Of a DNA stretch of 64,000 nt, positions 7,756-16,893 are shown one piece after another. The stretch is from Actinokineospora inagensis DSM 44258 (GTDB lineage: Bacteria > Actinomycetota > Actinomycetes > Mycobacteriales > Pseudonocardiaceae), in contig NZ_AXWW01000007.1 in the NCBI RefSeq assembly GCF_000482865.1, forward strand, positions 92,926 to 156,925, written 5' to 3'. The notes under the pieces were generated by a model, which saw only the letters and a list, made by a program, of their open reading frames with translations, was not told the DNA's origin and searched no databases. Every line of letters begins with the position of its first letter. Position 1 is the stretch's first letter. A program made the translations under genes and the position numbers.

Positions 7756-8487
7756 ATGTCCACCCGCCTGGCGAGCCTCGTGATCGACGCGATCGACCCG
7801 GCGCACGCTGCCCAGTTCTGGTACATCATGCTCGGCGGCACCGCCACTCCCGGGCGCGCGGGCTGTCATCGGTTGGTGGCGCCTGACCTGGGGGGATGCG
7901 GGTTGGACTTGGCGTTCGTGCCCGCCAGGTGGGGGAAGACCGGGAAGAACCGGATCCACCTGGACCTGGCGACTGAGAGCGCGCACGAGTACCAGGTGCT
8001 GACGTCGTTGGCGGCTGATGTCGGGGCCACCGAGGTCAACGTCGGTCAGGGGCCGGGGGTGCCGTGGACGGTGTTCCGCGACCCGGAGGGCAACGAGTTC
8101 TGCATCCTGGAACCCGGCGACCTCTACCACCACACCGGTCCGCTGGCCGCCCTCGTCGTCGATGCCGCCGATCCGCTTCGCCAGGCCACTTTCTGGTCGG
8201 CCGCGACGGGGTGGCCGTTGGTGCACGCGGAGGAGAACTCGGCGGCCTTGCGCGCCACCGACACGACTGGGCCGTGGATCGAGTTCCTCCGCGTACCGGA
8301 GGAACGCCACGGCCCGAACCGGGTCAGCCTCGACCTCGCCGCCACCGACGACGACGCGGACACCTCGCACCTGCTCGACATCGGCGCGACCCGCGCGGAC
8401 GGGGTGCTGCTCGACCCGGAGGGCAACGAGTTCCGGCTCGTCCCCACCCGGCCGGTTTCGTCGGCGGGAAACGGTCACGTGCACTAG
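7756..8487 (+). CDS. VOC (glyoxalase-like) family protein, two tandem domains
   Basis: 243 residues made of two vicinal-oxygen-chelate domains. Domain 1 (about 1-120) has SLVIDAIDPAHAAQFW, KNRIHLDLAT and DPEGNEFCILEP; domain 2 (about 125-243) has ALVVDAADPLRQATFW, PNRVSLDLAA and DPEGNEFRLV. The His in IHLDL and the Glu in GNEF are the usual metal-ligand positions; domain 2 has VSLDL, so its first ligand is lost. The family includes glyoxalases, dioxygenases and resistance proteins, and no substrate is implied here. The ATG at 7756 is chosen because the upstream frame is repeat-derived. The next gene is a paralogue. Confidence 0.85.
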   Translation: MSTRLASLVIDAIDPAHAAQFWYIMLGGTATPGRAGCHRLVAPDLGGCGLDLAFVPARWGKTGKNRIHLDLATESAHEYQVLTSLAADVGATEVNVGQGPGVPWTVFRDPEGNEFCILEPGDLYHHTGPLAALVVDAADPLRQATFWSAATGWPLVHAEENSAALRATDTTGPWIEFLRVPEERHGPNRVSLDLAATDDDADTSHLLDIGATRADGVLLDPEGNEFRLVPTRPVSSAGNGHVH

Positions 8488-8496
8488 CGTCCAGGC

Positions 8497-9225
8497 ATGC
8501 CTACGCGCCTGGTCAATGTCGTGGTGGACGCCGTCGACCCGTTAGCGCTGGCCCGGTTCTGGGCCGACCTCCTCGGGTGGCGGGTGGCGGAGGCCGACGG
8601 CGGTGAGGTCGACGTGTCCGCGCCACCGGAAGACGGGTGGGACATGGACTTGGTGTTCGTTCCCGTGCCGGAGGCCAAGAACGGCAAGAACCGGGTCCAC
8701 CTGGACCTGTCGAGCCTGTCCCCGACCGACCAGGACGCCACCGTCCGCCGGGCGTTGTCGTTGGGCGCGACCCGGATCGACATCGGCCAGGGCGATGTTC
8801 CGTGGGTGGTGCTCGCCGATCCCGTGGGCAACGAGTTCTGCGTGCTCGAGCCCCGCCCCGAGTACGCGGACACCGGTGCCGTCGCGGCGATCGTCGTCGA
8901 CGCCAACGACCCCGGTGCCCAAGCCACCTTCTGGGCCGCCGCCACCGACTGGCGCATCGTCCGCGACGACCCCGCTTACGCCTCCCTGCACCGCATGGAC
9001 CACCACGGCCCCTGGCTCGAATTTCTCCGCACCGACACCTCCAAACCCCCCAAGAACCGCATCCACCTCGACGTCGCCGCCCACCCGGGCGAGGACCAGC
9101 ACGCCGAGGTCGCTCGCCTCCGCGCTCTCGGCGCCACCCCCGCCGACGTCGGCCAGCACAACGCCCCCTGGACCGTTCTCCGCGACCCGGAACACAACGA
9201 GTTCTGCGTGCTCACCTCCCGCTGA
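8497..9225 (+). CDS. VOC (glyoxalase-like) family protein, two tandem domains (paralogue)
   Basis: 242 residues, clearly homologous to the gene 9 bases upstream. Domain 1 shows NVVVDAVDPLALARFW, KNRVHLDLSS and DPVGNEFCVLEP; domain 2 shows AIVVDANDPGAQATFW, KNRIHLDVAA and DPEHNEFCVLTS. Unlike its neighbour, both domains keep the His of the HLD motif and the Glu of NEF, so both metal sites look intact. The pair is a tandem duplication of an already duplicated fold, giving four VOC domains in 1.5 kb, almost certainly co-transcribed. Substrate unknown. Confidence 0.85.
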   Translation: MPTRLVNVVVDAVDPLALARFWADLLGWRVAEADGGEVDVSAPPEDGWDMDLVFVPVPEAKNGKNRVHLDLSSLSPTDQDATVRRALSLGATRIDIGQGDVPWVVLADPVGNEFCVLEPRPEYADTGAVAAIVVDANDPGAQATFWAAATDWRIVRDDPAYASLHRMDHHGPWLEFLRTDTSKPPKNRIHLDVAAHPGEDQHAEVARLRALGATPADVGQHNAPWTVLRDPEHNEFCVLTSR

Positions 9226-9489
9226 ACCCGCGGCGAGGTCGTTGGACAACCCCGGGCCACCGAAAGGTGAGACACAACCTTGTGCCCCAAGCCGCGGAGA
9301 ATGCGGGCGACACCGCACCTGCCAAGCCGAACACGTTGGTCGGGTGCGTTGAGGTTCTGCGGTGGGTGGCCGCATTGCTCGTCACCTTGCTGAGCGCTAA
9401 CGGTTTCGGCTTGGTGCTGGTGTTCCTGGACGCATCTCCCAGTGAGTTACCTGTTGGCATCGCCTTTCCTGTTCGTTCGTGGTCGTGGG
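9226..9489. other. Gap between VOC paralogue and lhr; no clear gene
   Basis: 264 bases between convergent genes. No terminator hairpin stands out. A GTG at 9282, preceded by AAAGGTGAG, opens a + frame that encodes a hydrophobic stretch (LRWVAALLVTLLSANGFG) but then runs antisense into the lhr coding end to 9566. This is more likely chance than a gene. Confidence 0.4.
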
Positions 9490-12400
9490 TCAGGCCCGGA
9501 GGCGCAGACCCTTGGGGGTGGCGTGGAAACCGGCGTCGCGGAGGGTGGTGGCCAGGGGGGAGGTGAGGGCGGTTTCGCCGTCGGCTTTTTGGACGGAGAG
9601 GGGGCCGAGCCAGCCTGCGCGGACGGCGTGGGTGAGGGAGGTGGCGGCGGCGTGGAGGGTGGGGGTGTCGTCGGTGAAGGAGAGGAGGGTGCGGCCGCCG
9701 CGTTCGACGTATAGGGCGGGGGTGCCGTCGACCAGGACGGTGAGGGCGCCCGCTTTGCGGGCTGGGCGGTGTTTGCCGTCGCCGACGGGGGCGGGCCAGT
9801 CGAGGGCGGCGCCGTAGGGTTGGGCGGGGTCGGCGGCGGCGAGGACGACGGCGTTGACCGGGGTGTCCGGTGTGGACGGTTGGCTGATGGCGGCGGGGAC
9901 GGGCCAGCCGTCGGGGATGGTGACGTCGGGGGTGGGAACGGGCGAGTCGGGTCGGGAGAGGGCGCGGAGGCGGTCGACGGCGCCGCGGGCGGCGAACTGG
10001 GCGGCGCCGAGGCCCTCGACGACGTAGCCGCGGATGATCTGGCCGGAGTCTTCCATGGCGCGCAGCACCTTGTAGACGCCGCTGAAGCCGCCGACGACAC
10101 GTTCGGTGTCGAGGGCGCCGCGGGTGAGGACGCCGTGGCGTTCGAGGAACGCCTCGGCGCGGGCGTGCGCGCGGCGGGTGGGGTCTTCTTCGCGGGGGAG
10201 CACGAGCGACCACCGGCCGCCGACGGTTGGTGGGCCGGTGCGGCTGGGCATCGCCGGTCGCGCGGTGCGGAGACGGGCGTACCGGCCGCGCGGAGGTGTT
10301 CGACGGGGCTTGTGCGCGGCCCCCTTGCCGGACACCAGCGCTCGTAGCGGGGCGATGGTGTCGTTGGTGACCAGGCCACCCCACACCAGGTCCCACAACG
10401 CGGACACCACGTCCTGGTCGGCGGGGGTTTCCGCGCCACCGTCGAGGAGGACGGCGCCGGTGCGGTCGGCGATCTGGCGGAAGAACAGCGCACCACCGTC
10501 CAATGCGGACAGAACCGCGCCGTGCAGTGGTGTGTCGGGGACGGCCTCTTCCACGTCCGGCAGCAACAGGTCCGCGACATCGCTGGGTGCGAAGGCGACC
10601 CAACCGTCGCCACCGGCCAGCGCCCCGGTGCCGCACCAGGTGACCTCGCCCGCCGCGGTCAGCTCGTCGAGCAGCGCGGGGCTGTAGCCGGGCAACCGGT
10701 TGGGCAGGATCAACGACTCGACCGCGCTCGCCGGAAGTGGTGCTCCGGCAAGCTGTTCGATGACCGACAGGACGTCGTCGGCGGTTGGCACGCCGCGCGG
10801 TTGCCTGCCGATGCCGTGCCAACTCGGCAAGAACCGCCCCAGCGCGGCGGCCTCCACCGGTTCCACTTCCGCCCGCAGCCGGGCCAAGGAGGTGCGCCGC
10901 AACCGGCGCAACACCTCGGCGTCGCAGTACTCGGTGTGGGTGCCACCCGGGCGCAGTTCGCCGCGCACCAACCGGCCGCTGCCCGCCAACCGCTCCAACA
11001 CGCCCGTCACCACGGACACGCCCAGCCCGAACCGGACCGCCGCCTCTTGCGCGGGGAACGGTCCGTGTGTGCGGGCGTACCGGGCCAAGAGATCGCCCAC
11101 GGGATCGGCGACGGGCTCGGTGAACGCCTCCGGTACACCCACCGGCAACGCGGTGCCCAGCGCGTCGCGGACCCGACCGGCGTCCTCGATCGCGATGTAC
11201 CGTTCCGCGCCTGCGATCCGGACGCGCAGCACCCGCCGGGCCGCGACGAGCTCGGTGAGCCACTCGGGCCGCACGCCGCGTTCGGCGGCCTCCTCGACCG
11301 ACAGGTCGCCGAGGAAGCGCAGCAGGTCGGCGGCGTCCTCGGCGTGCCGGGCGTGCCGGTTCGGGTCCAGCCGCTGCAGCGACCGCTCGACCTCGGCCAG
11401 CACGTCGACGTCGAGCAGTTCGCGGATCGCCTCGGAGCCCAGCAGTTCGGCCAGCAGGGCGCTGTCCAGCGACAGGGCCGCCGCCCGCCGCTCGGCCAGC
11501 GGCACGTCCACGCCGTAGAGGAACATGCCCACATAGCCGAACAGCAGGCTGCGCGCGAACGGCGACGCCGACGGGGTCTCCACCTCGACCACCCGGACCC
11601 GCCGCGCCCGCACGTCGGTCATCAGCTCGCGCAGGCCCGCCACGTCGTACACGTCTTGCAGGCACTCGCGCATGGCCTCCAGCACGACCGGGAACTGCTC
11701 GTACTTCGCCGCCACCGACAACAACTGCGCCGATCGTTGCCGTTGCTGCCAGAGCGGCGTGCGACGGCGGGGATCACGGCGCGGTAGCAACAACGAGCGC
11801 GCGGCGCACTCGCGGAACCGGGAGGCGAACAACGCCGAGCCGCCCACCTCGGCCACCACGATCTGCTCCACCTCATCGGGATCCAGCAACACGTCCTCGA
11901 CCCCGGCGACCACCTCTTGCCCGGCATCGTCCACCGCGTCCGGTAGCCGTATCACGATGCCGTCGTCGGAGTGCGCCATCTGCGCCTCTATGCCGCGTCT
12001 TTCCCGTAGGCGCGCGCCGATCGCCAACGCCCACGGCGCGTTCACCTGTGCGCCGAAGGGGGAGTGCACCACCAGCCGCCAGTCGCCCAGCTCGTCGCGG
12101 AACCGCTCCACCAGCACGGTCCGGTCGTCGGGGATGTGCCGGGTCGCCGCGCGCTGTTCGCCCAGGTATGCCAGCAGGTTGTCGGTCGCCCACTCGTCCA
12201 AACCGGCCAGCGCCGCCCGCTCGCGCGCGGCCGGCTCCTCCACTGAGGACAGTTCGCGGACGAACGCGCCCAGCGCCCGGCCCAGCTCCAGCGGCCGCCC
12301 CGGCGCGTCGCCCTTCCAGAACGGCATCCGCGCCTGCTCGCCGGGAGCCGGGGTGACGATCACCCGGTCGTGGGTGATGTCCTGCACCCGCCAGGCCGAG

Positions 12401-14226
12401 GTGCCCAGCAGGAACGTGTCGCCGACCCTGGACTCGTAGACCATCTCCTCGTCCAGCTCGCCGACCCGGGACCCGGAGCCGCGCTCGTCCGGCGGGGTCA
12501 TCACGGTGAACAGGCCGCGGTCGGGGATCGTGCCGCCGGAGGTGACCACCAGCCGCTGCGCCCCCGGCCGCCCGCGCAGCTCGCCGCTGACCCGGTCCCA
12601 GGTGATCCGCGGCCGCAGCTCGCCGAACTCCTCGCTCGGGTACCGGCCCGCCAGCATGTCCAGCACCGAGTACAGCGCCGAGTCCGGCAGCGACGCGTAC
12701 GGCGCGGCCCGGCGCACCAGTCCGACCAGGTCCGCCACCGTCCACGGTTCCAACGCGGTCATCGCCACGATGTGCTGGGCGAGCACGTCGAGCGGGTTGC
12801 GCGGGTAGCGCACCGCCTCGATGGCCCCGCCCGCCATCCGCTCCGCGACCACCGCGCAGGACACCAGGTCGCCGCGGAACTTCGGGAACATCACCCCGCG
12901 CGACACCGCGCCGACCTGGTGGCCCGCCCGGCCGACCCGCTGCATCCCGGCCGCGACCGTCGGCGGGGCCTCGATCTGCACCACCAGGTCGACCGCGCCC
13001 ATGTCGATGCCCAGCTCCAACGAGGACGTCGCCACCACGCACGGCAGCCGGCCGGACTTCAGGTCCTCCTCGACCACGGTCCGCTGCTCCCGCGACATCG
13101 ACCCGTGGTGCGCCCTGGCCACCACCGGCGCGACCATCGTGGTCACGCCCGACTGCCCAACCGCCTCCGCCGGGAACCGGCCGAGTGCTACCGCCGGGTC
13201 GCCGTTCGCCCGCGGGTCCACCGCCTCGGCCGCGGGCTGCCCACGGCCGATCGTGTCGGTGGCGAACCGTTCCACCGCGGCGGGGGTGGCGAGTTGCTCG
13301 GCGGCCAGTTCGTTGAGCCGGGCGGTCATCCGCTCGGCGAGCCGCCGGGAGTTGGCGAACACGATGGTGGACCGGTGGGCCCGGACCAGGTCCAGCACCC
13401 GCCGCTCCACCAGCGGCCAGATCGACGGGCGGTCCGGGGCCTCCGGCGCGTCCGGGTCGACCGGGGTGGCGGGGCCCTCGCCCAGGCTCGCCATGTCGGC
13501 GACCGGGACCTCCACGCTGACCTGAACCGTCTTCGCGGTTTCCGGCCGCACCACCGTGACCGGTCGGCCGCCGCCGAGGAAAGCGCTCACCTCCTCGACC
13601 GGCCGCACCGTCGCCGACAGCCCGATCCGCTGCGCGGGCCGCTCCAACAGGGCGTCCAACCGCTCCAACGACAGCGCCAGGTGCGACCCGCGCTTGGTGC
13701 CCGCCACCGCGTGCACCTCGTCGACGATCACCGTGCCGACCCCGCGCAGCGAGTCCCGCGCCGCCGAGGTGAGCAGCAGGAACAGTGACTCCGGGGTGGT
13801 GACCAGCACGTCCGGCGGGGTCCTGGCGAACGAGCGGCGCTCGTCGGCCGGGGTGTCGCCGGTGCGGGTGCCGACCGCGATGTCCGGCTCCGGCAGGTCC
13901 AGCCGGTGCGCGGCCTGCCGGATGCCCGCCAGCGGGGCGCGCAGGTTGCGCCGGACGTCCACCGCCAACGCCTTCAGCGGTGACACGTAGAGCACCCGGC
14001 AGCGCCGCTTGGCGTCCGACGGCACACCTTCCGCCGCCAACCGGTCCAGCGCCCACAGGAAAGCGGCCAGTGTCTTGCCCGATCCCGTTGGGGCGACCAC
14101 CAACGCGTGCTCGCCCGCCGCGGCCGCCCGCCACGCCCCGGCCTGGGCGTCGGTCGGCGCGGCGAACGCCCCGGCGAACCAGTGCCGGGTCGGGGCCGTG
14201 AAGAGGTCGAGCGGGTTCGTGGTCAC
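9490..14226 (-). CDS. lhr: Large ATP-dependent helicase Lhr
   Basis: 1578-residue superfamily-2 helicase of the Lhr type, a 3'-5' ssDNA/DNA:RNA translocase implicated in the mycobacterial DNA damage response. Visible motifs: APTGSGKT (Walker A, residues 45-52), DEVHAVAGTKRG (box II), RIGLSATVRPV, and ATSSLELGIDMGAVDLVVQIE followed by QRVGRAGH of motif VI. The large Lhr-CORE region and long C-terminal extension (residues about 900-1578, LARYARTHGPFPAQEAAVRFG and so on) make it full length. GTG at 14226 gives a family-like N-terminus (TTNPLDLFTAPTRHWF). It stands alone, divergent from the Hsp70-like gene. Confidence 0.92.
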   Translation of the reverse strand: MTTNPLDLFTAPTRHWFAGAFAAPTDAQAGAWRAAAAGEHALVVAPTGSGKTLAAFLWALDRLAAEGVPSDAKRRCRVLYVSPLKALAVDVRRNLRAPLAGIRQAAHRLDLPEPDIAVGTRTGDTPADERRSFARTPPDVLVTTPESLFLLLTSAARDSLRGVGTVIVDEVHAVAGTKRGSHLALSLERLDALLERPAQRIGLSATVRPVEEVSAFLGGGRPVTVVRPETAKTVQVSVEVPVADMASLGEGPATPVDPDAPEAPDRPSIWPLVERRVLDLVRAHRSTIVFANSRRLAERMTARLNELAAEQLATPAAVERFATDTIGRGQPAAEAVDPRANGDPAVALGRFPAEAVGQSGVTTMVAPVVARAHHGSMSREQRTVVEEDLKSGRLPCVVATSSLELGIDMGAVDLVVQIEAPPTVAAGMQRVGRAGHQVGAVSRGVMFPKFRGDLVSCAVVAERMAGGAIEAVRYPRNPLDVLAQHIVAMTALEPWTVADLVGLVRRAAPYASLPDSALYSVLDMLAGRYPSEEFGELRPRITWDRVSGELRGRPGAQRLVVTSGGTIPDRGLFTVMTPPDERGSGSRVGELDEEMVYESRVGDTFLLGTSAWRVQDITHDRVIVTPAPGEQARMPFWKGDAPGRPLELGRALGAFVRELSSVEEPAARERAALAGLDEWATDNLLAYLGEQRAATRHIPDDRTVLVERFRDELGDWRLVVHSPFGAQVNAPWALAIGARLRERRGIEAQMAHSDDGIVIRLPDAVDDAGQEVVAGVEDVLLDPDEVEQIVVAEVGGSALFASRFRECAARSLLLPRRDPRRRTPLWQQRQRSAQLLSVAAKYEQFPVVLEAMRECLQDVYDVAGLRELMTDVRARRVRVVEVETPSASPFARSLLFGYVGMFLYGVDVPLAERRAAALSLDSALLAELLGSEAIRELLDVDVLAEVERSLQRLDPNRHARHAEDAADLLRFLGDLSVEEAAERGVRPEWLTELVAARRVLRVRIAGAERYIAIEDAGRVRDALGTALPVGVPEAFTEPVADPVGDLLARYARTHGPFPAQEAAVRFGLGVSVVTGVLERLAGSGRLVRGELRPGGTHTEYCDAEVLRRLRRTSLARLRAEVEPVEAAALGRFLPSWHGIGRQPRGVPTADDVLSVIEQLAGAPLPASAVESLILPNRLPGYSPALLDELTAAGEVTWCGTGALAGGDGWVAFAPSDVADLLLPDVEEAVPDTPLHGAVLSALDGGALFFRQIADRTGAVLLDGGAETPADQDVVSALWDLVWGGLVTNDTIAPLRALVSGKGAAHKPRRTPPRGRYARLRTARPAMPSRTGPPTVGGRWSLVLPREEDPTRRAHARAEAFLERHGVLTRGALDTERVVGGFSGVYKVLRAMEDSGQIIRGYVVEGLGAAQFAARGAVDRLRALSRPDSPVPTPDVTIPDGWPVPAAISQPSTPDTPVNAVVLAAADPAQPYGAALDWPAPVGDGKHRPARKAGALTVLVDGTPALYVERGGRTLLSFTDDTPTLHAAATSLTHAVRAGWLGPLSVQKADGETALTSPLATTLRDAGFHATPKGLRLRA

Positions 14227-14269
14227 GAGTCCATGGTTACCCCAGGTGGCCGACAACGCCACGGCCCGA

Positions 14270-14321
14270 CCGGGGCTGTGCACAGCCCCGGCGAATGTGG
14301 ACAACTCCGCTGAGTGTCCAC
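14270..14321. promoter_or_regulatory. 22-bp perfect palindrome plus flanking inverted DnaA-like repeat
   Basis: Between divergent lhr and the Hsp70-like gene, 14270-14291 is a perfect 22-bp palindrome centred on TGTGCACA. Six bases later GTGGACA (14297-14303) and TGTCCAC (14315-14321) form a 7-bp inverted repeat with an 11-base spacer; its left arm lies in an exact TGTGGACAA (14296-14304). This could be an operator for either gene. No -10/-35 was identified with confidence. Confidence 0.5.
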
Positions 14322-14507
14322 CCGGGACCTCGCCGTGGTGGACGTGGGAGACCGCCGCGGGCCTGGGTACGGTAGGGCGCCACCGCGGGTGACCTCGGGC
14401 ACGTGGCGATCTGGGCGACCGAGCCCACGCGGCGTGTCACACATGGGAGCATCTGCGACGACACCCTGGGGGGATGCCCGAAGCGGGCGCGCGTTGAGGG
14501 GAGAGCA

Positions 14508-16451
14508 GTGAACGTCCTGTCGGTCGATCTCGGCACGTCGAACACCGTGGCGGTGCTGTGCGCGCACGGCCGCCCGCCGCGGGTGGTCGACGTCGACGGG
14601 GCCTCGATGATGCCCTCGGCCGTGTTCGCGGGCGAGGACGGCGGCCTGGTCGTCGGCCGTGACGCCGAACGGCGGGCCCGACTGGACCCGTCCCGGTTCG
14701 AGCCCAACCCCAAGCGCCGGGTCGACGAGGGCACGCTGCTGCTCGGCGACACCGTCATCCCGGTGACCGACGCGCTCGCAGGCGTGCTGCGCAGGGTCGC
14801 CGACGAGACCTCCCGCCAGTTGGCGGGCAAGAAGCCGGACGAGGTGCGGCTCACCCATCCCGCGCAGTGGGGGCCGGTGCGGCGCAACGTGCTGCTGTCG
14901 GCGGCGCGGCAGGCGGGCATGGGGTCGAACCTGGTCCTGGTTCCCGAACCGGTCGCCGCCGCGGCGCACTTCGCTTCGTTCCCCGGGCAGACCCTCGGTT
15001 CCGGGCAGGCCCTCGCGGTCTACGACCTCGGCGCGGGCACGTTCGACGTCGCCATCGTCGGTGCCACGCAGAACGGGTTCGTCGTCCTCGCCGAGGCTGG
15101 CCTGCCGGACCTCGGTGGTCTCGACGTGGACCAGGCGCTGCTGGAGCACGTGGGGCGCCAGGTGTCGCACCGCGACCCGGTCGGTTGGCAGCGGCTGCTG
15201 CGCCCCGAGTCCACCGCCGACCGGCGCGCCCAGCGGGCCCTGCGCGAGGACGTGAAGGCCGCCAAGGAAGCCCTGTCCCGGCACCCGCAGACCGAGGTGC
15301 CGCTGCCGGAGCCGTTCAACGACGTCCTGGTCACCCGGGTCGAACTGGAGGCGCTGATCCGGCCGGGCATGCTGCGCAGCGTCGAGCTGTTGGCGGCCAC
15401 CATCCGGTCCACCGGGATGACCCCTGACCGGCTCGTCGGCATCTACCTGGTCGGCGGCTCCAGCCGGATCCCGCTGGTGGCGACCCTGATCGCCGAGCAG
15501 TTGCGGGTGGTGCCGACCAGCCTGGACCAGCCGGAGACCGCCGTCGCCCTCGGCGCGCACCACGTGCCGCAAGAGGGCATCACGATGCGCACCGGCGACA
15601 TGTCCGGAGCCATTGACGCTGTCCGCCGCGCGCGCACGACGGTCCCACCGCGCACAGGTGGCTTCACCGCGCAGCCGTCGCAGACCGCGCAACCCGCGCA
15701 GGCACCCACCCCGCAGACGTTCCCGAGCACGCAGCGGGTACAGGGTCCACCGTCGCGGCCGATTCCGGCGCAGGCCCCGCCGTCGGTGCCAACGCCCGCG
15801 CAGAACCCGCCGTCCATGCCGACCCCGGTGCAGCACCAGCCGTTACCGGTACCGCACCAGAACGCCGGTCAGAACCCGGGCCAGAACTCCAACAAGGTCT
15901 GGTACATCGCCACCGCCGTCGTCGCGGTCGTGGTGATCGGCATCGTCAGCATCATCATCGCCACCAGCGGCAGCTCCGGCGGCGTCACCGCGGACTGCAC
16001 CGACAAGACCACCGACGCGCAGGGCTTCACGCCGTGCATGCGGGAGGTCGCGGGCCAGGTCGCCAACGACGACTGCGCGGCCGGGATGAAGATCAACGGC
16101 TCCGAGCAGGCGACCCCCGGCGCGATCGCGGTGACCTGCAAGCCCAGCGGCGGCTACTACGTGCTCTACCACCAGTTCACCTCCGAGGACCTGGTGCAGC
16201 AGAACATCGACGCCGCCTTCGCCGTGGTCGCGGGCAAGTCGTCCGCGCAGAACGGCAACTGGGACGGCGGCGGCAAGAGCGGCAAGTACCAGGTGGCCGA
16301 CCTGGGCAGCGGCACCGCGCTGCTCATGTTCACCGTGTCCGGCACGCCGATCATGGGGACGGTGATGGCGCTGCCGTCCACCTCCGGCTCCGGCGACGGC
16401 GACGTCCTCGGCTACTTCAACGACCACGTCAAGCCCGGCAGCACCGCCTGA
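14508..16451 (+). CDS. Membrane-anchored Hsp70-like protein with extracytoplasmic domain
   Basis: 647 residues. Residues 1 to about 350 are an actin-fold Hsp70-type ATPase: phosphate-1 VDLGTSNTVAVL, phosphate-2 VYDLGAGTFDVAIVG and adenosine motif GIYLVGGSSRIPLV. There is no recognisable Hsp70 substrate-binding domain. A Pro/Gln-rich linker (about 365-460) leads to one membrane helix (about 463-487, YIATAVVAVVVIGIVSIIIA) and a 160-residue outer domain with four Cys that could form two disulfides. The GTG at 14508 has a GAGGGGAGAG ribosome binding site. The architecture suggests an ATP-dependent sensor or scaffold rather than a folding chaperone; this is inference. Confidence 0.83.
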   Translation: MNVLSVDLGTSNTVAVLCAHGRPPRVVDVDGASMMPSAVFAGEDGGLVVGRDAERRARLDPSRFEPNPKRRVDEGTLLLGDTVIPVTDALAGVLRRVADETSRQLAGKKPDEVRLTHPAQWGPVRRNVLLSAARQAGMGSNLVLVPEPVAAAAHFASFPGQTLGSGQALAVYDLGAGTFDVAIVGATQNGFVVLAEAGLPDLGGLDVDQALLEHVGRQVSHRDPVGWQRLLRPESTADRRAQRALREDVKAAKEALSRHPQTEVPLPEPFNDVLVTRVELEALIRPGMLRSVELLAATIRSTGMTPDRLVGIYLVGGSSRIPLVATLIAEQLRVVPTSLDQPETAVALGAHHVPQEGITMRTGDMSGAIDAVRRARTTVPPRTGGFTAQPSQTAQPAQAPTPQTFPSTQRVQGPPSRPIPAQAPPSVPTPAQNPPSMPTPVQHQPLPVPHQNAGQNPGQNSNKVWYIATAVVAVVVIGIVSIIIATSGSSGGVTADCTDKTTDAQGFTPCMREVAGQVANDDCAAGMKINGSEQATPGAIAVTCKPSGGYYVLYHQFTSEDLVQQNIDAAFAVVAGKSSAQNGNWDGGGKSGKYQVADLGSGTALLMFTVSGTPIMGTVMALPSTSGSGDGDVLGYFNDHVKPGSTA

Positions 16452-16530
16452 CGGCCGACGACCACCCCGTCCGATGACCACCCCGGCCGCGCGGCTGTCC
16501 GCTCGGGGTCGGGCCACTAAACTGGCGGCG

Positions 16531-16725
16531 ATGCGAATCACCGCTTTCCGAGCCATGCTCGCCGACGAGTTCGGCCCCCAGCGGGCCGAGACCATCGCCC
16601 ACGACCACGTCTTCGCCGCTCTCGGCGGCCGCACCGTCGACCAGGCGATCGACGCCGGGCTGCCGACCAAGGAGATCTGGCAGGCCGTCTGCGACGCGTT
16701 CGAGGTGCCACCGGACCGCCGGTGA
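16531..16725 (+). CDS. DUF3046 domain protein (Rv2738c-like)
   Basis: 64-residue protein of the DUF3046 family (MRITAFRAMLADEFG, GGRTVDQAIDAGLPTKEIW). The family is known from sequence only and, as I recall, sits immediately upstream of recA in many Actinobacteria, as it does here. ATG 16531 gives exactly the usual size; the frame extends upstream but without similarity. A role near recombination is suggested only by conserved position. Confidence 0.82.
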   Translation: MRITAFRAMLADEFGPQRAETIAHDHVFAALGGRTVDQAIDAGLPTKEIWQAVCDAFEVPPDRR

Positions 16726-16754
16726 CCCGCGCACCGGCGTGTCGGCGGTCGAGG

Positions 16755-16770
16755 TCGAACAGGTGTTCGC
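16755..16770. promoter_or_regulatory. SOS box upstream of recA
   Basis: TCGAAC-AGGT-GTTCGC, 11 of 12 defined positions of the LexA operator TCGAAC-N4-GTTCGA, 123 bases before the recA ATG. An exact TTGTCCACA DnaA-like box follows at 16800-16808, between the operator and recA. Confidence 0.82.
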
Positions 16771-16893
16771 TACCCTCCCGGGGAGACGACGCCCGACGTT
16801 TGTCCACAGACCGGCGGTGCCCGCCGACAATCGTCGGTCCCTGCCCGTAGCGTGCCCCCCGTGAGCACGAAACAGACCCGAGGTGGATCGAAG

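Noticed and set aside
9282..9566. Possible small membrane protein starting at GTG 9282
   Set aside because: Has a hydrophobic stretch and a passable ribosome binding site, but it runs antisense into lhr and the C-terminal half is Arg/Gly/Trp-rich noise.
11873..14134. Very long open frame antisense-offset to lhr on the minus strand (about 750 codons)
   Set aside because: Arg/Gly/Ala-rich composition with no motifs; it is the shifted frame of lhr, whose motifs are all in the other frame.
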